Positions 44,646-53,296 are shown, counted from the first letter of the stretch. The stretch is DNA of 64,000 bases from Siccirubricoccus deserti (GCF_014283215.1 NZ_JACOMF010000003.1:186001-250000); one strand, 5' to 3'. Made by a program: numbers and translations. The notes: generated by a model from the letters alone, not told the origin.

Positions 44646-45868
44646 GCCGCGCCGCCACCCTGCCGGACCCCGCTGCCCCGGGGGCGCGCGGCCCGGCGAT
44701 CCGGCTGCTGACCTTCAGCACGCTCTATCCCAACGCCGCGCAGCCGAACCACGGCGTCTTCGTCGAGAACCGGCTGCGCCACCTGGTCGCCGGCGGCGCG
44801 GCGGAGAGCACGGTGCTGGCGCCGGTCCCCTGGTTCTCCGGGCGCGGGCCGCGCCGTGCCGCGGTGCCGGCGCAAGAGACCCGGCACGGCCTCGTGCTGC
44901 ACCATCCGCGCTATGCGGCGCCGCCCGGCCTCGGCATGTGGACCAATCCCTTCACCCTGCACCAGGCGTCGCGTGCCGCCCTGCGCAGGCTGCTGCGGGG
45001 CGGGCTGCGGGTCGAGGCGATCGACGCGCATTACCTCTACCCCGATGGCGTCGCCGCGGTCTGGCTCGGGCAGGAATTCGGCCTGCCGGTGGTGATCACC
45101 GCGCGCGGCTCCGACACCAGCCTGCTGCCGCGATACCGGGTGCCGCGGCGGCTGATCCAGGGGGCGATCGCCGGCGCCGATGCGCTGATCGCGGTCAGCG
45201 CCGCGCTGCGGGAGGAGCTGCTGGCGCTCGGCGCGCCGCCGGGGAAGGTGACGGTGCTGCGCAACGGCGTGGACCTTGGCCTGTTCCGCCCGCCTGCCGA
45301 CCGCGCCGCGCTGCGCGCCGCGCTGGGGGTGGAGGGGAAGGTGCTGCTCTCGGTCGGGCTGCTGATCCCGCGCAAGGGCCATCATCTGACCATCGAGGCG
45401 CTGGCGGCGCTGCCGGGCCACACGCTGCTGGTGCTCGGTGAGGGGCCGGAGCGGGCGGCGCTGGCGGCGTTGGCGGCGCGCTGCGGCGTCGCCGACCGGG
45501 TGCGGCTGCTGGGCGCCCGGCCGCATGCCGAGTTGCCGGCGTTCTACGGCGCCGCCGACGCCATGGTGCTGGCCTCCAGCCGTGAGGGCTGGGCCAATGT
45601 GCTGCTCGAATCCATGGCCTGCGGCACCCCGGTGGTCTCCAGCCCGGCCTGGGGCAGCCGTGAGGCGGTGGCGGCGCCGGAGGCCGGGCTGGTGCTCGAC
45701 ACCGCCACCCCCGCCACCATCGCCGCCGGGGTGCGGCAGCTGCTGGCCACGCCACCCGATCGCGCCGCGACCCGGCGCTATGCCGAGGGCTTCGGCTGGG
45801 ACGAGACGACCGCCGGTCAGCTGGCGCTGTTCCGGCGCGTGATTGCGGGAAGGCAGCCGGCCCGGTGA
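44642..45868 (+). CDS. GT4-family glycosyltransferase
   Basis: 408 aa, GT-B fold, cytoplasmic face of the membrane. N-domain: LLTFSTLYPNAAQPNHGVFVENRLRHL; C-domain: VGLLIPRKGHHLTIEALAALPGHTLLVLGEGPE and the nucleotide-sugar E-x7-E motif SREGWANVLLESMACGTPVV. Resembles WbpY/EpsD-like mannosyl- or glucosyl-transferases, but donor and acceptor are not deducible. The start is GTG at 44642, overlapping the upstream stop (GTGA). It is part of a glycan-assembly operon with the fusion protein, and a truncated third frame follows with the same GTGA coupling. Confidence 0.92.
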   Translation: MSRAATLPDPAAPGARGPAIRLLTFSTLYPNAAQPNHGVFVENRLRHLVAGGAAESTVLAPVPWFSGRGPRRAAVPAQETRHGLVLHHPRYAAPPGLGMWTNPFTLHQASRAALRRLLRGGLRVEAIDAHYLYPDGVAAVWLGQEFGLPVVITARGSDTSLLPRYRVPRRLIQGAIAGADALIAVSAALREELLALGAPPGKVTVLRNGVDLGLFRPPADRAALRAALGVEGKVLLSVGLLIPRKGHHLTIEALAALPGHTLLVLGEGPERAALAALAARCGVADRVRLLGARPHAELPAFYGAADAMVLASSREGWANVLLESMACGTPVVSSPAWGSREAVAAPEAGLVLDTATPATIAAGVRQLLATPPDRAATRRYAEGFGWDETTAGQLALFRRVIAGRQPAR

Positions 45869-45948
45869 GCACGCCCCAGCCGATCCGCCGCCGTCGCCTG
45901 CCGCTGCTGGACACCGCCCCGCCATCGCAGCGCCCCGTCGCCGCCTAG
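45865..45948 (+). pseudogene. 27-codon truncated frame coupled to the GT4 gene
   Basis: A GTG overlaps the GT4 stop in the same GTGA arrangement as the preceding junction, and opens VSTPQPIRRRRLPLLDTAPP before a TAG. The coupling suggests this was the start of a third operon gene that has been lost; only the N-terminus remains. It is too short to identify. Confidence 0.35.
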
Positions 45949-46447
45949 AGCGGTTTCGAATTTTGCGGGCTCAGCGGAGCGGCGAGGGGCACCGTTGGAC
46001 CGCCATGGCCGGACGTGTCCCGCCGCTTGGCCGGTGTCCCGGGTCCAGGTGATCCGCCACCGCACCAGGCCGGCGCCGTGGTCCGGCTGCCGCCGATGCC
46101 CTGCGCCACCCGCCCGGGCGACATCGCCGGCAATGCTGCTGGAGGACAACGGCACCACCACGGACACCATCATCGTCTTCAGCCAGGCCTTCAGGCCGGG
46201 TGACCTGCCGCGCGGCCGCGGCCTCGCCGCCCGGACGATGGGGGACGCCGCTGCGCGCCCAGTTGAATGTGAAGACCCGCCACCCCGATGGCTCCGCTGG
46301 TTCGACGTAGCGAGCCTGGCCGCTGCGCAGCAGCGCCCGGCTCGGCGTGGTGCTGTCGGCTTCGGCCAGTGCCGCCGCGCCGCCGCTCGGCGCCCGCATG
46401 GTGCACCAACCCACCGTAGCGCAGCCGAGTGGGCGGGGTGCTCAACC
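45949..46447. other. GC-rich stretch with no intact gene, probably decayed
   Basis: No frame in this 499-bp stretch gives a convincing protein. On the minus strand several partial frames look protein-like for 30-60 residues each (for example GLKAWLKTMMVSVVVPLSSS in one frame, SGWRVFTFNWARSGVPHRP in another) but need frameshifts to join. This is consistent with an old pseudogene, of unknown family, between the glycosyltransferase operon and the small membrane-protein gene. Confidence 0.4.
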
Positions 46448-46732
46448 TCAGCTTCGAACCCGCCTGCGCGTGCCGCCTTCAGGGAAGATATATTCAAGTA
46501 TGGCTACGCCCGCACCAACCGCCATGAACGCAACCGCAAACCTGAGAGGAATGCCGTCCAAGGACGTGCCCAACAGTGCCCCGCCGCCGAAGCCGTTAAG
46601 AACTCCTGCAGTAATGGCCGAAATGAAAATTCGCATTTTGTAATTAAAATACGGACGTCCGGTAACAAAAAACAGAAATACGACCAGAGCGACCGCAAGA
46701 ACTCTGTATAAATTTGTGTAGATATCGTACAT
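46448..46732 (-). CDS. small membrane protein, 94 aa, lower-GC
   Basis: I do not recognise a family. Three hydrophobic segments (LYRVLAVALVVFLFFVTGRPYF, MRIFISAITAGVLNGFGGGALLG, LRFAVAFMAVGAGVAILEYIF) predict three membrane helices. AAAGGAA lies five bases before the ATG, supporting this start. Codon use is clearly less GC-rich than in neighbouring genes, which suggests recent acquisition or weak selection. It stands alone between a decayed stretch and an empty intergenic region. Confidence 0.65.
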   Translation of the reverse strand: MYDIYTNLYRVLAVALVVFLFFVTGRPYFNYKMRIFISAITAGVLNGFGGGALLGTSLDGIPLRFAVAFMAVGAGVAILEYIFPEGGTRRRVRS

Positions 46733-47049
46733 ATCAATTCCTTTCGGTGCTGCCGGCTGCTGCCTGAATTATCTTGTGATGGTTGTTGGATTAGGCGTGC
46801 GAGCCGCCTGCTTTCCAGAGAATTGCAAGGCTGCACAGAGTTGTGCATTCGAGCCCGCATCACTGGTTGAGCGGCGTGGTAGTGAGGGCGGCCGCCTTGT
46901 ATCCGGACCCGCGGAGGCGGCTGTTCCGGGTGGATGGGCAGCGCGGTGCTCGCCACGATTCGGCGGCTACCACAAGCCGCTGCCTGCCGGGTACAAGGAC
47001 CTGCCGCGTGAGCTGATCCGCGGCGTTGCACGTACTCCCGATGCCATGG
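46733..47049. other. intergenic stretch, no gene seen
   Basis: 317 bp between two minus-strand genes. It contains the promoter of the small membrane-protein gene by position, in a moderately AT-rich part (about 46733-46830). Reading frames here are short and not protein-like. No clear terminator for the upstream MocR-type gene was found. Confidence 0.4.
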
Positions 47050-48519
47050 TCAGCCTGCGAGGCAGGCGGCCAGCTCCCGCGCCGCCCAGCGCAGCGCACC
47101 GGGCGCATGGCCGGAGAAGCCGAGCATCAGCCCCTGCATCGGCGGCGCGGCCAGGAACATCGGGCTGACCGGCCGGGCGATCACGCCACGTCGTGCCGCC
47201 GCCGCCGCCACCTCGATGTCCCGGCTTCCGTCGCGCAGCCGGGCAACCAGCTTCATGCCCTGTTCCGGCGCCTCCACCTCCAAAGCCGGGATGCCGGCAA
47301 GCGCCTCCACCAGCGTGTCGCGGGCGCGGCGGTAGTGCTGGCGCATCCGCCGCAGGTGCTGGGCGAAGTGGCCCTCCGCGATGAAATCGGTCACCACGGC
47401 TTCCGGCAGCGCCGCCGGGTGCCAGTCGCTCAGCAGCCGGGCGCCGAGCACCGCATTCAGCAGCGGCTGCGGCAGCACCGCGTAACCCAGGCGAAGGCCG
47501 GGAAACAGCACCTTGCTGAAGGTGCCGATGTAGATGACACGGCCGGCGTCATCGATCCCCTGCAGTGCCGCCAGCGGCCGGCCGGCGTAGCGGAATTCGC
47601 TATCGTAATCATCCTCCACCACAAAGGCGCCGGCCTGCCGCGCCCAGGCCAGCAGCTCCAGCCGCCGCGCCATGGAGAGCACCACGCCGAGCGGGTATTG
47701 CGAGGAGGGGGTCACATAGGCGAGCCGCGCCTGGGGCGAGGCGGCGATGCCGGCGGCCACAACCAGCCCCTGCGCATCCACCGGCACCGGCACGATGCCG
47801 GCCCGCGCCGCGGCCAGCGCGGCGCGCACCGCCGGGTAGCAGGGGTCCTCCACCCAAACCGGGTCGCCCGGCTCCACCAGAACCTTCAGCACCAGATCGA
47901 TCGCCTGCTGCGCCCCGGCGGTGACGATGATCTGGTCCGGCTCGCAGCGCACCGCGCGGGCGGCGCGGAGATAGCCGGCGATCTCGGCACGCAGGGCCAG
48001 GCTGCCGCGCGGGTCGGCATAGCCCAGCATCGCCGGGTTGGGCGCCTGCAGGCGGCGCAGGGTCAGGCCGCGCCAGACCAGGGCGGTGCGCTCCTCCCAG
48101 GAGGTGCGGCCGGTGTTGCAGGGCTCCGTGCCGTAGGAGCCGACGGCGGGGACCGCGGTGGCGTAGCGCTGGGCGGCGCGCGGCAGGGCGCCCGGCGCGG
48201 CGGGCGCCGCCGACCCTTCCTGGCGCGGCGGCGGTTCCAGCCCCTGCGGCAGGTCGCGCGAGACGTAGCTGCCCGCGCCGACCCTGCCCTCGATGATGCC
48301 TTCGGCGAGCAACTGGTCATAGGCCGCGACCACGGTGTTGCGGGCGAGGCCCAGCCGGGCGGCGAGCGACCGGCTGGGCGGCAGCCGCGCCCCCGGCGGC
48401 AGCACGCCGGTCAGCACCGCGCGGCGGATCTCCAGATAGACCTGGCGCAAGGCCGGCACGCCGCTGCCGCGGTCAATGGCGAGCAGCAGCAGGTCCGAGA
48501 GGTCGTGCGTCGGCTTCAT
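47050..48519 (-). CDS. MocR/PdxR-type GntR regulator with aminotransferase domain
   Basis: 489 aa. The GntR winged helix at residues 15-85 (PALRQVYLEIRRAVLTGVLPPGARLPPSRSLAARLGLARNTVVAAYDQLLAEGIIEGRVGAGSYV) is joined by a linker to a fold-type I PLP domain (YADPRGSLALRAEIAGYLRAARAV; VEDDYDSEFRYAG; TFSKVLFPGLRLGY with the Schiff-base lysine in SK). These regulators sense PLP or an amino-acid adduct. The ATG at 48519 gives the canonical N-terminus. It is divergent from a PNPOx-family gene, with direct repeats between them, matching the usual MocR arrangement. Confidence 0.94.
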   Translation of the reverse strand: MKPTHDLSDLLLLAIDRGSGVPALRQVYLEIRRAVLTGVLPPGARLPPSRSLAARLGLARNTVVAAYDQLLAEGIIEGRVGAGSYVSRDLPQGLEPPPRQEGSAAPAAPGALPRAAQRYATAVPAVGSYGTEPCNTGRTSWEERTALVWRGLTLRRLQAPNPAMLGYADPRGSLALRAEIAGYLRAARAVRCEPDQIIVTAGAQQAIDLVLKVLVEPGDPVWVEDPCYPAVRAALAAARAGIVPVPVDAQGLVVAAGIAASPQARLAYVTPSSQYPLGVVLSMARRLELLAWARQAGAFVVEDDYDSEFRYAGRPLAALQGIDDAGRVIYIGTFSKVLFPGLRLGYAVLPQPLLNAVLGARLLSDWHPAALPEAVVTDFIAEGHFAQHLRRMRQHYRRARDTLVEALAGIPALEVEAPEQGMKLVARLRDGSRDIEVAAAAARRGVIARPVSPMFLAAPPMQGLMLGFSGHAPGALRWAARELAACLAG

Positions 48520-48541
48520 GCCGCAGCCTATCGCCTGCCTA

Positions 48542-48592
48542 CCGGATTGGACCAGTGGATAGCGGCCGGATTGGCCCTCGCGCGGGGCCAAT
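48542..48592. promoter_or_regulatory. MocR-type operator: direct repeat CCGGATTGG plus inverted repeat
   Basis: CCGGATTGG occurs at 48542-48550 and again at 48566-48574, 24 bp apart, in the divergent promoter region. The second copy is also part of an inverted repeat ATTGGCCC (48570-48577) / GGGCCAAT (48585-48592). Direct repeats of this sort are known as binding sites of MocR-family regulators. The CAGTGGATAG between them may include a promoter element. Confidence 0.6.
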
Positions 48593-48639
48593 CACCCCGG
48601 GCATAGCAGCCTCGGAACTCCCTCCCCGAAGGCCAGACG

Positions 48640-49353
48640 ATGTCCCAGACCGACGCCTATCCGGTTTCCGAGCGCAACAAGGTCCGCCGCCTGCACGAGC
48701 GCGGGCGCTACGACCGGGAGAGCGTGCACGCCATCCTCGACGCCGCGATGATCTGCCACATCGCCTATGTCATCGACGGCCAGCCCTACTGCACCCCGAC
48801 CGCCTTCTGGCGGGAGGGCGAGCATCTCTACTGGCACGGCTCCTCGGCCAGCCGGATGCTGCGGAGCCAGAAGCCGGGCCTGCCGGTCTGCCTGACGGTG
48901 ACGCATCTCGACAGCCTGGTGCTCGCCCGCTGCGGTTTCAACCATTCGGTCGATTACCGGTCGGCGATGTGCTTCGGCACGGCGCATATCATCGACGACC
49001 CGGCGGAGAAGGCCCGCGCCCTCGATTCCATGATCAACCGCTTCTACCCGGGCCGTGCCGCGGAACTGCGGCAGAGCTCGGCGCAGGAGCTGAAGGCGAC
49101 GATGCTGGTGGGGATGCAGATCGAGCAGGCCAGCGGCAAGATCCGCTCCAAGGGCGTCGCCGATGAGGAGGAGGATTACGCCCTGCCGATCTATGCCGCG
49201 CGCTTCCCGGTGCGCCAGGTGATCGGCGCCGCCGAGCCCTGCCCGCGCATGCCGGAGGGGGTGGCCTACCCGCCGGGGCTGGCCGGCTTCATCCCGGACC
49301 GCCGGCTGGACGAGGTCATGCTGGAGAGCTTCCGCACGACCTATGGCGATTGA
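48640..49353 (+). CDS. pyridoxamine 5'-phosphate oxidase family flavoprotein
   Basis: 237 aa split-barrel FMN-binding protein. YPVSERNKVRRLHERGRYDRESVHAILDAAMICHIAYVIDGQPYCTPTAFWREGEHLYWHGSSASRMLRSQ is the standard N-terminus of the group often annotated as PNPOx-family or nitroimidazole-resistance-like proteins. It is not the biosynthetic PdxH type (different C-terminus). It is controlled by the divergent MocR regulator, by context. The substrate is unknown; flavin-dependent reduction or cofactor sequestration are possibilities. Confidence 0.9.
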   Translation: MSQTDAYPVSERNKVRRLHERGRYDRESVHAILDAAMICHIAYVIDGQPYCTPTAFWREGEHLYWHGSSASRMLRSQKPGLPVCLTVTHLDSLVLARCGFNHSVDYRSAMCFGTAHIIDDPAEKARALDSMINRFYPGRAAELRQSSAQELKATMLVGMQIEQASGKIRSKGVADEEEDYALPIYAARFPVRQVIGAAEPCPRMPEGVAYPPGLAGFIPDRRLDEVMLESFRTTYGD

Positions 49354-49359
49354 ACTGCC

Positions 49360-50220
49360 CTACCAGCGCAACCCGCGAATCGCCGCCAGCGGATCCACCC
49401 CCTCGGCCAGCGCCACCTGGCGCAGCACCTCAGGGTCCGGGTTGTCGCCATGGGCAAAGGCGGCCAGGCCGGTCAGCGCCCAGAGCGCGTCCAGCCCGGC
49501 GGCCTGCGCTCCGGCCAGATCGGTGTGCGGGGTGTCGCCTATCGCCAGGACCCGGGCGCGAGGAATCGGGCCGATGATCTCCATCACCGGGTCGTAGACC
49601 GCCGGGTCCGGCTTGCCGACCTCGAAGCACTCGCCGCCGAGGGCCGTATAGATATCGGCCAGCGCGCCGGCGCAGATCAGCCGCTCGGCGCCGACCATCA
49701 CATGCCGGTCGGGGTTGACGCAGACCATCGGCAAGCGGTGGCGCGCCGCGGCCTCCAGCGCCGGGCGGTAGGCCTCGGCATCCTGCGAGCCGCGTTCGGG
49801 GTCGGGGCCGGTGTTGAGCAGGAAATCCGCCGCCGCCGGGTCTTCGACCAGCGTGGCGACGCCGTCCTCGACCACCGAGAGGTCGCGCTCCGGCCCGATA
49901 TGCACCGCCCGCAGGCCGAGCCTGGCGAAGAACGGGTGGCTGCGTGCCTTCAGCATGCGCCAGGCGATCTCGCCGGAGGAGATGATGCCGTCATAGAGGG
50001 CCCGGTCGAGCCCCATGCGGTCCAGCATGCCGGCGATGAACCACGACCGGCGCGGCGCATTGGTCAGGAAGACGATGCGCTTGCCGCGGGCCTTCAGCTG
50101 CCGCAGCGCCTCCGGCACCTCCGGATAGGGGTGCTTGCCGTTGTGCACGACACCCCAGAGGTCGAGGACATAGCCGTCATAGCGCTCGGCAACCGGCGCG
50201 ATGCCGTCGAGGATTTCCAT
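49360..50220 (-). CDS. HAD-superfamily IIA hydrolase (TIGR01459-type)
   Basis: 286 aa. Motif I is VLDLWGVVHNG with the nucleophile D20; the second residue of the usual DxD is tryptophan (D-x-W-G), which is normal for this subfamily. Motif II is FLTNAPRR, and motif III/IV is VLAIGDTPHTDLAGAQAAGLDALW. It is expected to dephosphorylate a small metabolite in the cytoplasm; the substrate is unknown. The start at 50220 is favoured over one 14 codons upstream, which would add a basic run overlapping the intergenic gap. It follows pyrD after 42 bp and is probably co-transcribed. Confidence 0.9.
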   Translation of the reverse strand: MEILDGIAPVAERYDGYVLDLWGVVHNGKHPYPEVPEALRQLKARGKRIVFLTNAPRRSWFIAGMLDRMGLDRALYDGIISSGEIAWRMLKARSHPFFARLGLRAVHIGPERDLSVVEDGVATLVEDPAAADFLLNTGPDPERGSQDAEAYRPALEAAARHRLPMVCVNPDRHVMVGAERLICAGALADIYTALGGECFEVGKPDPAVYDPVMEIIGPIPRARVLAIGDTPHTDLAGAQAAGLDALWALTGLAAFAHGDNPDPEVLRQVALAEGVDPLAAIRGLRW

Positions 50221-50262
50221 CTGCGCTTCCTTCAGGCCGCGCCGCCGACGGCGACGGAGCAC

Positions 50263-51330
50263 TCAACCATGGCCGGCATCCACGCCGACCGCATCCGCTA
50301 CCCGCGCGAAGCCGTCGCGCTGCAGCAGCGTCGAAAGCTCCGCCTTCAGGCGCGGGATCAAGGCCGGCCCGGCGTAGGCGAAGCCGGTGTAGAGCTGCAC
50401 TAGGCTGGCCCCGGCCCTGAGCTTCGCCAGCGCATCGGCGGCCGAGGCCACGCCACCGACGCCGACCAGCGTCAACCGGCCCCGCGCCAGGCGGAAGCAG
50501 TGCCGCAGCAGGGCGGTGGAACGGTCGCGCAGCGGCGCGCCGGACAGCCCGCCGGCCTCGCTGCGATGCGGCGAGCGCAGGCTGGCGGGCCGGGCAAGGG
50601 TGGTGTTGCCGATGATCAGGCCGGCAACGCCCTGGGCGACGCAGGTTTCGACTAGCGGCCCGAGCGCATCCTCCGCCAGGTCGGGCGCGATCTTCACCAG
50701 CACCGGCGGCTGCCGCGGCAGTCCGGCCCGCGCCGCGGCGATGGCGCCGAGGATGCCGGCCAGCCGCGCCTCCCCCTGCAGGTCGCGCAGGCCAGGGGTA
50801 TTGGGGGAGGAGATGTTGACGGTGACGTAATCGGCCAGCGGCGCGATGGCGCCGTAGAGCGCCGGGTAGTCCCGCTCCGGCTCGGCGCCTTCCTTGTTCA
50901 CACCGATATTGGCGCCGATCACCGCAGGCAGTGGCCGCGGCAGGGCGGCCAGCCGGGCCCGGTAGGCCTCGATCCCCTGGTTGTTGAAACCCATGCGGTT
51001 GATGACCGCGGCATCCTCCGCCAGCCGGAACAGCCGTGGGCGCGGATTGCCGGGCTGCGGCCGCGGCGTGACCGTGCCGGCCTCGACATGGCCGAAGCCG
51101 AGCCGCATCAGCGCCGGGATCGCCGTTGCATCCTTGTCGAAGCCGGCGGCGAGGCCGATCGGGTTGCGGAAGGAAAGGCCGAAGGCGGTGGTCGCCAGCC
51201 GTGGGTCGTCCGGTGCCGCATCCCGCCCGGCGAGGCCGGCGGCGAGGGCGCGAAGGGCCAGCTCATGTGCGGTTTCGGCGTCCAGCCCACGCAGCAGGGG
51301 CATCAGGGCGGAAGCGAGTTTGGGGGTCAT
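50263..51330 (-). CDS. pyrD: dihydroorotate dehydrogenase (quinone), class 2
   Basis: Fourth step of pyrimidine synthesis, oxidising dihydroorotate at the inner membrane with quinone as acceptor. 355 aa. N-terminal helix typical of class 2 (KLASALMPLLRGLDAETAHELALRAL), FMN core with NPIGLAAGFDKDATAI, and the catalytic base S175 in VNISSPNTPGLRDLQ. The C-terminal phosphate site is VGVGGVASAADALAKLRAGASLVQLYTGFAYAGPALI. The ATG at 51330 gives the family start. It is followed by the HAD gene, and is divergent from the DMT transporter across a copy of the dispersed element. Confidence 0.96.
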   Translation of the reverse strand: MTPKLASALMPLLRGLDAETAHELALRALAAGLAGRDAAPDDPRLATTAFGLSFRNPIGLAAGFDKDATAIPALMRLGFGHVEAGTVTPRPQPGNPRPRLFRLAEDAAVINRMGFNNQGIEAYRARLAALPRPLPAVIGANIGVNKEGAEPERDYPALYGAIAPLADYVTVNISSPNTPGLRDLQGEARLAGILGAIAAARAGLPRQPPVLVKIAPDLAEDALGPLVETCVAQGVAGLIIGNTTLARPASLRSPHRSEAGGLSGAPLRDRSTALLRHCFRLARGRLTLVGVGGVASAADALAKLRAGASLVQLYTGFAYAGPALIPRLKAELSTLLQRDGFARVADAVGVDAGHG

Positions 51331-51431
51331 CGCGGGGCTGTGTGCCTGAGTGCCGCGTCCATGGGAAGCCGCCATGGTGGCGGCGCACCGCCGTCTCGGT
51401 TGACGGCATGGGTCGGCCCCGCGACAAGCTA

Positions 51432-51535
51432 CAGCGGATCGCGTCCATGTCTGGACACCGATCCGCTGTAGCCTGTTGTTTGCGGAGCGGATCGGCGCTC
51501 CGGGGCGTTCGCGCCCCTCCACGATCCACTCTGAC
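51432..51535 (+). repeat. dispersed palindromic element, copy 4
   Basis: The best-preserved copy. The long stem CAGCGGATCGCGTCC pairs with GGACACCGATCCGCTG around ATGTCT. GGAGCG/CGCTCC (51484-51501) forms a second stem, and GGGGCG-TTCG-CGCCCC (51502-51517) a third with a UUCG tetraloop. The tail is CCTCCACGATCCACTCTGAC. The shared frame reads MSGHRSAVACCLRSG...VRAPPRSTL. It lies in the divergent promoter region of pyrD and the DMT transporter gene, 23 bp before the latter. Confidence 0.9.
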
Positions 51536-51558
51536 GGCAAAGCCTTGGGAGGAAGCGG

Positions 51559-52509
51559 TTGAAGGGCCCGGCGTTGCTGCTGGCCGCCATCGCGGTGTTC
51601 GGCGTGCTCGATGCGAATGGCAAGCTGCTGTCCGGCGCATATCCGGTCGGCCAGGTCATCAGCATGCGCTACATCGTGCTGCTGCCGGTGTTCTTCGCCC
51701 TGCGCGGGCTTTGGCCCGGCCTCGGCGGCCGGTTCCGCACGGCGCATCCGGGGCTGCACGCGCTGCGCATCGCCTCGATGATGGTCTCGGCCGCCTCCTT
51801 CTTCCTCGGCTTCCGGCATGTGTCGCTGGCCGAGGGCTATCTGGTGTTCTTCACCGCACCCTTCATGACCCTCGCCCTCGCCGCCCTGGTGGCGCGGGAG
51901 CCGGTGCCGCGCGCGGCCTGGTTCTGGTGCGCGGTCGGCTTCGGCGGGGTGCTGGTGGCGGTGGTGCCGAAGCTGGGCGGTGGCGGCTCGCTGCTGGGCT
52001 TCGCCTGGGTGCTGCTCGGCACCATCGGCTTCTCGGTGACCCAGACGGTGAACCGGCAGCTCAAGGGGGAGTCGGGGCTGGCCATGCTGGTGGTCTGGCC
52101 GGGGCTTGCCGGGCTGCTGATCTTCGGCCCGCTGGCGGTGCGGGACTGGGTGGCGCCGCCGCCGCTCGACCTCGCCATGCTGATGGCGAACGGGCTGCTG
52201 GGCGGGGCGGCGGTGGTGCTGAGCGCCGCCGCCTACCGGCACGCCGATGCGGCCCGGCTCGGCACTTATGGCTACGCCGCGTTGCCGGTCTCAGTCGCGC
52301 TGGATTTCATCATCTGGGGGAGGGTGCCGGATGCGGCGACGCAGCTCGGCGGCGCCGTGGTGATCATCGCCTGCGTGATGAGCGAGCGGGCGCGGCGGCG
52401 TACGCTTTCCGCGGCTCAAGGCACCTCGGTGGGAAACCGGTGCGTGCCGTCCGGCATCAACGGCAAGGGGGTGACCGCGCGCACCGCGGCCAGCGGCAGC
52501 GGGCCGTAG
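51559..52509 (+). CDS. EamA/DMT-family transporter (10 TMS)
   Basis: 316 aa, ten hydrophobic helices in two EamA repeats (ALLLAAIAVFGVLDANGKLLSGAYPVGQVISMRYIVLLPVFFAL; AWVLLGTIGFSVTQTVNRQLKGE). Exports or imports an unknown metabolite across the inner membrane. The start is TTG with GGAGG six bases before it. The final 40 residues are polar and unlike the rest (RTLSAAQGTSVGNRCVPSGINGKG), because the end of the gene overlaps the convergent DUF952 gene by 94 bp. It is preceded by dispersed element copy 4. Confidence 0.87.
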   Translation: MKGPALLLAAIAVFGVLDANGKLLSGAYPVGQVISMRYIVLLPVFFALRGLWPGLGGRFRTAHPGLHALRIASMMVSAASFFLGFRHVSLAEGYLVFFTAPFMTLALAALVAREPVPRAAWFWCAVGFGGVLVAVVPKLGGGGSLLGFAWVLLGTIGFSVTQTVNRQLKGESGLAMLVVWPGLAGLLIFGPLAVRDWVAPPPLDLAMLMANGLLGGAAVVLSAAAYRHADAARLGTYGYAALPVSVALDFIIWGRVPDAATQLGGAVVIIACVMSERARRRTLSAAQGTSVGNRCVPSGINGKGVTARTAASGSGP

Positions 52510-52772
52510 AGGTGCGGGAACAGGCCCGGCCGCCTGCCGCCTGCCGCCGGTTCCCAGCGCAGCGCCTCACCAAGCGATGCCGGATCGACGCTGACCAGCA
52601 GCAGGTCGGCCTCGCCGGCGCGGTGCTTGGCGGCGCTGGCGCGGAGTTGCCCGGCGGTGGAGAAATGCAGGAAGCCGTCCCGCCGGTCATCGGCGCTTCC
52701 CTCATAGGCTCCGGCGGCTTCGGCCCGGCGCCAGTCCGCGGCGCGCACCATGGTGTAGATCGGCTGGTCCAT
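52416..52772 (-). CDS. DUF952 family protein
   Basis: 118 aa cytoplasmic protein. IYTMVRAADWRRAEAAGAYEGSADDRRDGFLHFSTAGQLRASAAKHRAGEADLLLVSVD and LFPHLYGPLPLAAVRAVTPLPL match the DUF952 family, which has a beta-rich fold distantly related to ADP-ribosyl-binding proteins; its function is unknown. Its 3' end overlaps the DMT transporter's 3' end by 94 bp on the other strand. It marks the host side of the phage boundary. Confidence 0.87.
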   Translation of the reverse strand: MDQPIYTMVRAADWRRAEAAGAYEGSADDRRDGFLHFSTAGQLRASAAKHRAGEADLLLVSVDPASLGEALRWEPAAGGRRPGLFPHLYGPLPLAAVRAVTPLPLMPDGTHRFPTEVP

Positions 52773-52831
52773 GGCGACGGTGTAGCGCCGGCCAGGGATG
52801 GGTGGAACAAGGCCAGCGCAGGGGCGCGGGC

Positions 52832-53296
52832 TCAGCCCACCGGCAGACGGTAGAACACCAGCCCGCCGATCTCGGCCGTCGGCACCAGGCCGAGCGCCCA
52901 GCCGGGCAGCTCATCCGCCGCATGCCAGTGGGTCGCGCCGCCGGTCGGGTCGGGCAGCGCCCCGGCCGCCGCCCGGGCGGCGATGCGGCGGCAGGCCTCC
53001 AGCATCGTGTCGGTCCCCTCGGTGGAGGCCTGCATCGCCAGCAGAAGCGCCCGGCGCCGCGGGTTGCGCGGCATCCAGCAGCCGAACAGGAAGGGCACCC
53101 GGCAGACCAGGCCGAGCAGCGCCGCCAGGCCTAGCCCCGGCCTTGCGCCAGGCGCAAAGCGCAGCCCCGTGGCGGCATCCATCGCCGCAAGCCGCGCCCG
53201 GTTGACCGCCAGTGCCGCCACCGCCTCGATCGCCCGCACCGGGCGCCCGCCGGCTTCCGCGCGCAGGGTCAGCGCGAGGATCTCCGCGCCGGTCAC
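52832..53296 (-). CDS. SleB-type cell-wall hydrolase (putative endolysin)
   Basis: 154 aa. ILALTLRAEAGGRPVRAIEAVAALAVNRA has the catalytic-type glutamate of SleB/CwlJ cortex hydrolases, and GGATHWHAADELPGWA is the second motif. It is predicted to cleave peptidoglycan. There is no signal peptide, so release needs a holin, which fits a phage lysis gene. It is the last gene of the phage block and overlaps the preceding gene by 4 nt. Phages of alphaproteobacteria commonly use this domain as endolysin. Confidence 0.85.
   Translation of the reverse strand: MTGAEILALTLRAEAGGRPVRAIEAVAALAVNRARLAAMDAATGLRFAPGARPGLGLAALLGLVCRVPFLFGCWMPRNPRRRALLLAMQASTEGTDTMLEACRRIAARAAAGALPDPTGGATHWHAADELPGWALGLVPTAEIGGLVFYRLPVG

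Noticed and set aside
45949-46447. Minus-strand frame of 226 codons across the decayed stretch.
   Set aside because: Composition is arginine/alanine/glycine-rich as in shadow frames, and its plausible segments are scattered over several frames.
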